A stretch of DNA of 10,391 nt from Flavonifractor avistercoris (GTDB taxonomy: Bacteria; Bacillota; Clostridia; Oscillospirales; Oscillospiraceae), in NCBI GenBank assembly GCA_019119085.1, contig DWXT01000091.1:1-10391 (forward strand), read 5' to 3'. The notes under the pieces were generated by a model, which saw nothing but the letters and a program-made list of their open reading frames with translations, ran no database searches and had not been told where the DNA came from. Numbering within the stretch: the first letter of the stretch is position 1; each line of letters starts with the position of its first letter. A program made the position numbers and the translations under genes. This document shows, piece by piece, positions 5,731-10,391 of this stretch.

Positions 5731-6417
5731 TTAAGTGTTCTCGCTCTTTCCCAAAACGGGGGCGACCCGCCCCCAGATCTCACGGTGAATGTCCTCCACG
5801 CTGCGCAGGGCGCCTGTGCCGTCCACACAGGGGATTCTGACCCAGCCCAGGCAATCCGCCGCCCGCAGGGCGGTGCGGCGGCACAGGGCCAGGTAGTCGG
5901 TATCCACCTCGTGGATGTCCCCGTGGGTGTGGGTGGCCGCCTCCCGGCTGCGGAGCAGGTGCACCGCCCGGTCGGTGGGCATGTCCAGATAGACCACCAG
6001 ATCGGGCAGGGGCAGGCCCAGCTTGGAGCACTCAAAGTCAAAGAGCCAGCGGAAGAAGCCCTCCCACTGGTCTTCCGGCAGCTTGCAGGCCTGGTGGACG
6101 GCGTTGGAGGTGGTGTACCGGTCGGAGAGCACCAGCCCGCCGTCCTGGTAGTACCCTCCCCACACCTTCTTCCACGAGGCGTAGCGGTCAACCGCATAGA
6201 AGGTGGAGGCCGCATAGGGGTTCACATCTGAGGGGTGGGAGCCGAACTCCCCGCCCAGGTACATGCGGATCAGGGCGGAGGAGGGCTCGCTGTACTGGGG
6301 GAAGATCAGCCGCTGGAAGGGGCGGCCCTCGGCCTCCATCCGCTCACAGAGCAGCCGGAACTGGGTGGACTTGCCCGACCCGTCGGTGCCCTCAAAGACA
6401 ATCAGCCTGCCCTTCAA
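5731..6417 (-). CDS. tmk: Thymidylate-kinase-like (d)NMP kinase
   Basis: 228 residues from a TTG start. The P-loop FEGTDGSGKST (8-18, Lys16), FPQYSEPSS (39-47), TFYAVDRYASW (72-82) and VLSDRYTTSNAVHQA (96-110) follow the order of thymidylate kinases (dTMP to dTDP). VVYLDMPTDRAVHLL is the segment before the LID. The LID itself (RSREAATHTHGDIHEVD) is His/Asp-rich and lacks the Arg-rich RxRxRGELDRIE form of E. coli Tmk, and TTSN replaces the usual SS near the DRY motif, so this is a divergent branch and another deoxynucleoside or nucleoside monophosphate could be the substrate. The TTG overlaps the upstream stop as TTGA. GGAGGGAGGG at 6425-6434 lies 7 nt upstream, and no in-frame ATG precedes the P-loop within the gene, which fixes the start. 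Confidence 0.88.
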   Translation of the reverse strand: MKGRLIVFEGTDGSGKSTQFRLLCERMEAEGRPFQRLIFPQYSEPSSALIRMYLGGEFGSHPSDVNPYAASTFYAVDRYASWKKVWGGYYQDGGLVLSDRYTTSNAVHQACKLPEDQWEGFFRWLFDFECSKLGLPLPDLVVYLDMPTDRAVHLLRSREAATHTHGDIHEVDTDYLALCRRTALRAADCLGWVRIPCVDGTGALRSVEDIHREIWGRVAPVLGKSENT

Positions 6418-7148
6418 GCCCGTGCCCTCCCTCCGGTGAGCCGCGCCCCCGCCGCCTGGAAGAGCACCAGGGGCAGCCGGGCCATGCGGCCGATGCGTCG
6501 GGGTTCCTTCATCAGGCGGTAGAGCCACTCCAGCCCCAGCTTCTGGAACCCCTCCGGGGCCCGCTCCACCACCCCGGCAAACACGTCCAGGGAGCCGCCC
6601 AGGCCCACCATCAGGCGGGCGCCGGCGGCGGGGCCGTTGCGCACCATCCACAGTTCCTGCTTGGGGGCGCCCAGGCACACAAACACCACGTCGGCCGCCG
6701 ACTCCTGAATGGCCTTCACCACCGGGCCGTCCTCCTGGAAATACCCATCGTGGGTGCCGCAGACGATCAGCCCCGGGTATGCGGCCTTCAGATTGGCGGC
6801 GGCCAGCTCGGCCACGCCGGGCTTGGCCCCCAGGAGGAAGAGCCGCTTGCCGTGGGCGGCCATCCAGGCCAACAGCCGCTGGGCGAACTCAATGCCGGGC
6901 ACCCGGCCCTTGAGCGGGCGGCCCAGGATTTTCGCGGCGTAGGTCACGCCCACCCCGTCGGCCAGCACCAGATCCGCCCCCAGCAGGGCCTGCCGGAAGG
7001 GCTCGTCGTGCCGGGCGGTCAGCAGGAACTCCGGATTGGGGGTGACCGCGTAGTGGAAGCCGCCGCCCTCCACCAGGGCGGCGCCGGCCGCGGCGGCCTC
7101 GTCCAAGGTCAGGTCGTCGAAGCCGACGCCCAAAATATCTGTCCTCAA
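6414..7148 (-). CDS. WecG/TagA/CpsF family glycosyltransferase
   Basis: 244 residues, the normal length for this family (GT26). Members move N-acetylmannosamine(-uronate) or related sugars from a UDP donor onto lipid-linked GlcNAc, the first committed step of wall teichoic acid or similar polymers, at the inner membrane face. Thr36 in AVTPNPEF and Asp64 in VLADGVGV sit at the positions of the catalytic Thr37/Asp65 of TagA. LLGAKPGV, GTHDGYF and CLGAPKQELW are the other family blocks. The C-terminal LYRLMKEPRRIGRMARLPLVLFQ is the amphipathic tail thought to dock TagA to the membrane. Start: TTG at 7148, with GGAGG 10 nt upstream; the nearby ATG at 7156 is out of frame and stops after three codons. 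It is the first gene of its unit. No other teichoic-acid genes are in view, so the polymer is unknown. Confidence 0.9.
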   Translation of the reverse strand: MRTDILGVGFDDLTLDEAAAAGAALVEGGGFHYAVTPNPEFLLTARHDEPFRQALLGADLVLADGVGVTYAAKILGRPLKGRVPGIEFAQRLLAWMAAHGKRLFLLGAKPGVAELAAANLKAAYPGLIVCGTHDGYFQEDGPVVKAIQESAADVVFVCLGAPKQELWMVRNGPAAGARLMVGLGGSLDVFAGVVERAPEGFQKLGLEWLYRLMKEPRRIGRMARLPLVLFQAAGARLTGGRARA

Positions 7149-7158
7149 AATGACATTG

Positions 7159-7163
7159 CCTCC
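7159..7163 (-). promoter_or_regulatory. Ribosome binding site fixing a TTG start for the WecG-like gene
   Basis: GGAGG on the minus strand, 10 nt before TTG at 7148. No ATG in frame lies between the promoter and the conserved DILGV start of the protein, so this site decides the start. The out-of-frame ATG at 7156 is only 2 nt from GGAGG, too close to compete well. Confidence 0.65.
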
Positions 7164-7192
7164 GATTGGAATTCTGTCCACAATTTGAGGCC

Positions 7193-7221
7193 ATTCTATC
7201 ACATCCTTCCGAAAAAGTCCA
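7193..7221 (-). promoter_or_regulatory. Sigma-A promoter for the wecG-tmk-DJ1-cyclo-ligase unit
   Basis: On the minus strand TGGACT (-35, 7221-7216) and TAGAAT (-10, 7198-7193) are separated by 17 bp, and TGA directly before the -10 makes it an extended -10. The expected start near 7186 leaves a leader of about 38 nt carrying the GGAGG site. It is back to back with the plus-strand ABC operon promoter. Confidence 0.65.
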
Positions 7222-7272
7222 TGAAAAAACCGGGAAAAGGGGAACGGGAAAAATAAAGATTCTGTGAAGAAT

Positions 7273-7285
7273 GGGGAAGTTCCCC
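7273..7285. promoter_or_regulatory. GGGGAA-G-TTCCCC palindrome next to the -35 box
   Basis: A perfect 6-bp dyad with a single central base ends one base before the TTGACA of the plus-strand promoter and lies upstream of the minus-strand promoter. Its place suits an activator or repressor site acting on either direction. No regulator gene is in the window, and GGGGAA-type dyads of this size can occur by chance. Confidence 0.4.
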
Positions 7286-7286
7286 G

Positions 7287-7315
7287 TTGACAAGCGGCGC
7301 GCAGATGAGTATAAT
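7287..7315 (+). promoter_or_regulatory. Perfect-consensus sigma-A promoter of the ABC operon
   Basis: TTGACA (7287-7292), a 17-bp spacer, and TATAAT (7310-7315): both hexamers and the spacing match the consensus exactly. Transcription is expected near 7322, giving a leader of about 59 nt. A promoter this strong normally implies repression or attenuation downstream, and an inverted repeat indeed follows at about +10. Confidence 0.92.
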
Positions 7316-7330
7316 GAGCACAAGTTCTTT

Positions 7331-7354
7331 CTTTAGCGACTAAAATCGCTAAAG
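7331..7354 (+). promoter_or_regulatory. Inverted repeat in the ABC operon leader (operator or hairpin)
   Basis: CTTTAGCGA (7331-7339), a 6-nt spacer CTAAAA, and TCGCTAAAG (7346-7354) form a perfect 9-bp dyad about 10 nt downstream of the expected transcription start. Half-sites TTTAG (7332-7336), CTAAA (7340-7344) and CTAAA (7349-7353) allow two alternative pairings. No T-run follows, so it is not a terminator. It could be a repressor operator acting as a roadblock, or a 5' stabilising RNA hairpin. No T-box or known riboswitch fits in this short leader. Confidence 0.65.
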
Positions 7355-7380
7355 AGCAGTAGGAATTGGAGGAGACAAAT

Positions 7381-8412
7381 ATGAGAAAGCTATCTAGGCT
7401 GGCCGCTCTCGGCCTGAGCGGCATTCTGGCGCTTGGCCTGGCCGCCTGCGGCGGCGGCACCGGCACGTCCGATACGCCCTCCGGCACCGAGTCCCCCGCG
7501 GCCGGCACCGAGTCCCCCGCCGCGGCGGGCGAGACCTTCGTGGTGGGCATCTGTCAGCAGATGCAGCACGTGGCGCTGGACGAGGCCACCCGCGGCTTCA
7601 TCGAGACCCTGGAGGAGAAGCTGGGCACCTCTGTGGAGATCCAGGAGCAGAACGCCTCCGGTGAGGCGGCCAACTGCACCACCATCATCAACAACTTCGT
7701 CTCCCAGGGCGTGGATCTGATCCTGTGCAACGGCACCACCGCCCTCCAGGCGGCTGTGGCCGCCACCGGCGACATCCCCATCCTGGGCACCTCCATCACC
7801 GAGTACGGCGTGGCCCTGGGCATCGACGGCTTCGACGGCACCACCGGCATCAACGTGTCCGGCACCTCCGACCTGGCCCCCCTGGACGAGCAGGCCGCCA
7901 TGCTCCAGGAGTGGTTCCCCGAGGCCCAGAACGTGGGCCTGGTCTACTGCTCCGCCGAGCCCAACTCCGACTACCAGGTGCAGACCGTGAAGGGCTATCT
8001 GGAGGAGATGGGCTACACCTGCACGGAGTACGCCTTCTCCGACTCCAACGACCTGTCCGCCGTGGTCACCACCGCCTGCGCGGAGAGCGACGTGCTCTAT
8101 ATCCCCACTGACAACACCGCCGCCACCAACGCCGAGCTCATCGGCAACATCGCGGTGCCCGCGGGCGTGCCCATCATCGCCGGCGAGGAGGGCATCTGCT
8201 CCGGCTGCGGCGTGGCCACCCTGACCATCAGCTACTATGATCTGGGCTGCCAGACCGCCGAGATGGCCTACGAGATCCTGGTCAACGGGGCCGATCCCGC
8301 CACCATGGAGATCGCCTACGCCCCCAACTTCACCCCCAAGTACAACGCGGCCAACTGCGAGGCCCTGGGCCTGACGCCCCCGGAGGGCTACGAGGCCATT
8401 GCGGCCGAGTAA
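7381..8412 (+). CDS. ABC transporter substrate-binding lipoprotein (ABC_sub_bind/TrpX-like)
   Basis: 343 residues. A signal peptide (basic MRKLSR, hydrophobic core) ends in the lipobox L20-A-A-C23, so the mature protein is lipid-anchored outside the cell. A Gly/Thr/Ser/Pro linker with a tandem GTESPAA repeat follows to about residue 50. The binding domain (VVGICQQMQHVALDEATRGF onward; ISYYDLGCQTAEMAYEIL near 283-300) has the layout of the ABC_sub_bind family, which includes the tryptophan-linked TrpX. GGAGGAG lies 6 nt before the ATG. The permease and ATPase genes follow. The absence of a T-box leader weakens a tryptophan assignment; the substrate is unknown. Oddly, the mature part has ten cysteines besides Cys23 (58, 99, 116, 190, 214, 233, 273, 276, 290, 326). 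Confidence 0.9.
   Translation: MRKLSRLAALGLSGILALGLAACGGGTGTSDTPSGTESPAAGTESPAAAGETFVVGICQQMQHVALDEATRGFIETLEEKLGTSVEIQEQNASGEAANCTTIINNFVSQGVDLILCNGTTALQAAVAATGDIPILGTSITEYGVALGIDGFDGTTGINVSGTSDLAPLDEQAAMLQEWFPEAQNVGLVYCSAEPNSDYQVQTVKGYLEEMGYTCTEYAFSDSNDLSAVVTTACAESDVLYIPTDNTAATNAELIGNIAVPAGVPIIAGEEGICSGCGVATLTISYYDLGCQTAEMAYEILVNGADPATMEIAYAPNFTPKYNAANCEALGLTPPEGYEAIAAE
7481..7522 (+). repeat. Two-copy 21-bp tandem repeat in the lipoprotein linker
   Basis: Two adjacent units (7481-7501 and 7502-7522) share their first 19 bases, beginning CCGGCACCGAGTCCC, and encode GTESPAA followed by GTESPAAA. This lies in the flexible tether just after the lipidated cysteine. It probably arose by slippage and varies tether length between strains. 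Confidence 0.75.
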
Positions 8413-8437
8413 CCCGGCCCACAACCAGAACCAACAG

Positions 8438-8470
8438 CCAGCGGGAGGATTCTGTCCTTCCGCTGGTTTT
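8438..8470 (+). terminator. Hairpin after the lipoprotein gene, probable partial terminator
   Basis: CCAGCGG-G-AGGA (8438-8449), loop TTCTG, TCCT-T-CCGCTGG (8455-8466), then TTTT. The 12-bp stem includes one G-U pair. The short T-run suggests incomplete termination, consistent with letting a fraction of transcripts reach the permease and ATPase while the lipoprotein is made in excess; the hairpin may also protect the upstream mRNA end. Confidence 0.65.
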
Positions 8471-8475
8471 GGCGT

Positions 8476-8505
8476 AAAAAAACAGCCCTCGCTTCACGGG
8501 GGCTG
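8476..8505 (-). terminator. Second hairpin; reads as an intrinsic terminator only on the minus strand
   Basis: CAGCCC-T-CG (8483-8491), loop, CG-G-GGGCTG (8497-8505) form a 9-bp stem with one G-U pair in plus-strand RNA. On the plus strand it abuts the permease ribosome binding site and has no T-run. On the minus strand it is followed by seven T (the A-tract 8476-8482), a classic terminator form, yet no minus-strand gene ends here. Confidence 0.55.
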
Positions 8506-8512
8506 AGGAGGA

Positions 8513-9442
8513 ATGAACTTGAACTTCATGCACCTGATCAACGCCCTGCCGGGCGTAGCGGCCCAGGGCCTTATCTGGGGCATCATGGCCATCGGGGTCT
8601 ACATCACCTATAAGATCCTGGATGTGGCCGATCTGACCGTGGACGGCACCATGTGTACCGGCGGCGCGGTGTATATCATGCTCACCATGGCGGGCCTGCC
8701 CTGGCCGGCGGCCCTGCTGGGGGCCTTCCTGGCGGGCCTGCTGGCGGGCCTGGCCACCGGCTTGTTCCACACCCTGTGCGGCATCCCCGCCATCCTGGCC
8801 GGCATCCTGACCCAGCTGGCCCTCTATTCGGTGAACCTGCGCATCATGGGGCAGGCCAACCGGCCCATCAACTCTATACAGTACGACGTGCTGCTCTCCT
8901 CCCGGGACGTGCGGGCGCTGAGCATCCAGAACCCGATCTTCATCGGCGCCATCTTCGTGGTGGTGATCATCGCCGTGCTCTACTGGTTCTTCGGCACGGA
9001 GCTGGGCTCCTCCCTGCGGGCCACCGGCGCAAACCAGAACATGGCCCGGGCCCAGGGCATCAACACCAACGTGTCCAAGGTGCTGGGCCTGATGCTCTCC
9101 AACGGCCTGGTGGCCCTGTCCTCCGCCCTGCTGGCCCAGTATCAGGGCTTTGCCGACGTGAACATGGGCCGGGGCGCCATCGTCATCGGCCTGGCCGCCG
9201 TGATCATCGGTGAAGTGCTCTTCTCCAAGGTGTTCCACAACTTCGGCCTGAAGCTGCTGGCCGTGGCCATCGGCGCGGTGCTGTACTACCTGGTGTACCA
9301 GGTGGTCATCTGGCTGGGCCTCAACCCCGACGACATGAAGCTGGTCACCGCCCTGATCGTGGCCGCCTTCCTGGCCATCCCCTACTGGAAGTCCCGCTAC
9401 TTCAGCAAGGCGGGCAAGAGAGGAGCGCAGACCCATGCTTGA
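8513..9442 (+). CDS. ABC transporter permease (BPD_transp_2 family, TrpY-like)
   Basis: 309 residues and about eight or nine hydrophobic segments, the integral membrane part of the importer. ITYKILDVADLTVDGTMCTGGAV near residues 31-53 and LRATGANQNMARAQGINT near 170-190 (the cytoplasmic coupling region with the conserved G-x-N/D-x-x-A-R-x-x-G-I pattern) are characteristic of the BPD_transp_2 permeases that pair with ABC_sub_bind lipoproteins. The start is uncertain: the ATG at 8513 is only 1 nt from AGGAGG (8506-8511), whereas TTG at 8519, two codons in, is ideally spaced at 7 nt. The difference is two residues. The gene overlaps the ATPase gene by 8 nt, so the two are translationally coupled. 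Substrate unknown. Confidence 0.92.
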   Translation: MNLNFMHLINALPGVAAQGLIWGIMAIGVYITYKILDVADLTVDGTMCTGGAVYIMLTMAGLPWPAALLGAFLAGLLAGLATGLFHTLCGIPAILAGILTQLALYSVNLRIMGQANRPINSIQYDVLLSSRDVRALSIQNPIFIGAIFVVVIIAVLYWFFGTELGSSLRATGANQNMARAQGINTNVSKVLGLMLSNGLVALSSALLAQYQGFADVNMGRGAIVIGLAAVIIGEVLFSKVFHNFGLKLLAVAIGAVLYYLVYQVVIWLGLNPDDMKLVTALIVAAFLAIPYWKSRYFSKAGKRGAQTHA

Positions 9443-10229
9443 GATCAAGGAAATCTACAAGACCTTCAACGCCGGCACCATCAACGAGAAGCGGGCCATG
9501 AACGGCGTGTCCCTCACCCTCAACGACGGGGACTTTGTGACGGTGATCGGCGGCAACGGCGCGGGCAAGTCCACCCTGCTCAACCTGGTGGCCGGCGTCT
9601 ATCCGGTGGACAGCGGCACCATCTCCATCGACGGGCAGGATGTGACCCGCCTGCCCGAGCACAAGCGGGCCAAGTTCATCGGCCGGGTGTTCCAGGATCC
9701 CATGATGGGCACCGCCGCCACCATGCAGATCGAGGAGAACCTGGCCCTGGCCGCCCGCCGGGGGCAGGGTCGCTCCCTCCGCCCCGGCATCACCCGGGCC
9801 GAGCGGGAGCAGTATAAGGAGCTGCTGAAGATCCTGGATCTGGGCCTGGAGGATCGGCTGACCAGCAAGGTGGGCCTGCTCTCCGGCGGCCAGCGGCAGG
9901 CCCTGACCCTGCTGATGGCCACCCTGAAGAAGCCCAAGCTGCTGCTGCTGGACGAGCACACCGCCGCCCTGGATCCCAAGACGGCGGCCAAGGTGCTGGA
10001 CACCACCGAGAAGATCGTCCAGCGGGACAAGCTTACCACCCTCATGATCACCCACAACATGCGGGACGCCATCGCCCACGGCAACCGCCTGATCATGATG
10101 TATGAGGGCCGCATCGCCGTGGACGTGTCCGGCGAGGAGAAGAAGAAGCTGACCGTGGAGCAGCTGCTCAACCTGTTCAGCAAGGCCAGCGGGTCGGACG
10201 AGGCGGACGACAAGCTGCTGCTGGGATAA
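9435..10229 (+). CDS. ABC transporter ATP-binding protein (TrpZ-like)
   Basis: 264 residues forming the cytoplasmic ATPase that drives the importer. All motifs are intact: Walker A GGNGAGKST (39-47, Lys45), Q-loop VFQDP (Gln87), signature LSGGQ (149-153), Walker B KLLLLDE (168-174), D-loop ALDP (178-181) and H-loop MITHN (His207). DEHTAALDP, with His where most ABC proteins have Pro, is the form I expect for ATPases of this transporter group. AGGAG lies 9 nt before the ATG, which sits inside the permease gene (8-nt overlap). The acidic C-terminus (GSDEADDKLLLG) is short with no regulatory domain. It is the last gene of the operon in view. Confidence 0.95.
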   Translation: MLEIKEIYKTFNAGTINEKRAMNGVSLTLNDGDFVTVIGGNGAGKSTLLNLVAGVYPVDSGTISIDGQDVTRLPEHKRAKFIGRVFQDPMMGTAATMQIEENLALAARRGQGRSLRPGITRAEREQYKELLKILDLGLEDRLTSKVGLLSGGQRQALTLLMATLKKPKLLLLDEHTAALDPKTAAKVLDTTEKIVQRDKLTTLMITHNMRDAIAHGNRLIMMYEGRIAVDVSGEEKKKLTVEQLLNLFSKASGSDEADDKLLLG

Positions 10230-10368
10230 AGCGGTCAGCTGCTCCACGGGGCTCCATCGCAGATGGGGCGGCGCTTGCGCCGTACAAGCGTTTTGCCGGA
10301 GGTAAAACCTTGGCGCAGGCGGAATTCACTTCCGCCGAGCATGTGAAAAGACAAGGGAACCCACAGAG
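10230..10368. other. Non-coding region rich in short inverted repeats
   Basis: No supported gene. Several hairpins can be drawn: CGGCGC-TT-GCGCCG (10269-10282), GTTTT/AAAAC around 10290-10308, and GGCGGAA-TTCAC-TTCCGCC (10318-10336). It could be a 3' untranslated region, an intergenic repeat unit or a structured RNA. A frame with no stop crosses the region, and a 25-codon ATG frame lies at 10262-10339, but neither has a ribosome binding site or recognisable protein character. Confidence 0.4.
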
Positions 10369-10391
10369 GGGCGGGGCTTTTTGCCCCGCCC
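10369..10391 (+). terminator. Strong 9-bp GC hairpin at the window edge, probable operon terminator
   Basis: GGGCGGGGC (10369-10377), loop TTTTT, GCCCCGCCC (10383-10391). The stem may extend by one more pair beyond the edge (G10368). The T-run that would confirm intrinsic termination lies outside the window. It could end the ABC operon or, read from the other side, a neighbour on the minus strand. Confidence 0.7.

Noticed and set aside
7316..7380. T-box or other riboswitch in the ABC operon leader
   Set aside because: The leader is about 59 nt, too short, with no T-box sequence and no terminator/antiterminator pair.
7149..7550. N-terminal extension of the WecG-like protein
   Set aside because: It would cross both promoters and the divergent gene; the family domain begins at DILGV just after the TTG.
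7390..8424. 344-codon minus-strand open frame covering the lipoprotein gene
   Set aside because: Gly/His/Val/Ala-rich shadow of the plus-strand gene, which has a signal peptide, lipobox, RBS and perfect promoter.
8330..9448. 372-codon minus-strand open frame across the permease gene
   Set aside because: His/Gln/Gly/Asp-rich antisense shadow; the plus strand encodes a clear polytopic permease.

Overview
The window is a GC-rich stretch of a Gram-positive anaerobe, most likely a gut Clostridia of the Oscillospiraceae type (Flavonifractor/Oscillibacter-like). This is inferred from strong GGAGG ribosome binding sites, a consensus sigma-A promoter, an mltG gene next to a peptidase-U32 tRNA hydroxylase gene (a neighbourhood known from Bacillus and Clostridia), a cysteine-rich extracytoplasmic lipoprotein, and several TTG or GTG starts. 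No gene gives the species directly.

Layout from left to right. (1) 1-284 is mobile-element debris: a 5'-truncated IS256-type transposase fragment, then a 216-bp MITE-like element with 18-bp perfect terminal inverted repeats and a long internal imperfect hairpin. (2) 265-4325 is a tightly packed minus-strand unit, read right to left: mltG, a U32/TrhP-type tRNA hydroxylase, an acyltransferase-3 membrane protein and a Cys-rich DUF3795 protein. Each gene overlaps the next by 4-8 nt, and the last one ends inside the MITE repeat. (3) 4326-4440 is a divergent intergenic region leading to a 32-residue plus-strand Cys/Gly-rich peptide gene (4441-4539). (4) A 10-bp hairpin at 4566-4588 separates that peptide from a second minus-strand unit (4576-7148), read right to left: WecG/TagA glycosyltransferase, thymidylate-kinase-like protein, DJ-1/PfpI protein and 5-formyltetrahydrofolate cyclo-ligase. 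(5) 7149-7380 is a divergent regulatory region with a promoter on each strand and two dyad elements. (6) 7381-10229 is a plus-strand ABC importer operon of the ABC_sub_bind/TrpXYZ-like type: lipoprotein, permease and ATPase, with two hairpins between the first two genes. (7) 10230-10391 is non-coding, rich in inverted repeats, and ends in a strong hairpin cut by the window edge.

Most genes are housekeeping: cell-wall growth and termination of glycan strands (MltG), wobble-uridine modification (U32), cell-surface glycan work (acyltransferase, TagA-like transferase), nucleotide and folate metabolism, and import of a small solute. The least ordinary items are the 32-residue peptide with 9 Cys and 9 Gly, the MITE that supplies the C-terminus of the DUF3795 protein, the dyads around the perfect promoter of the ABC operon, and the lipoprotein with ten cysteines beyond its lipidation site. 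I found no CRISPR array, defence system, tRNA or rRNA.
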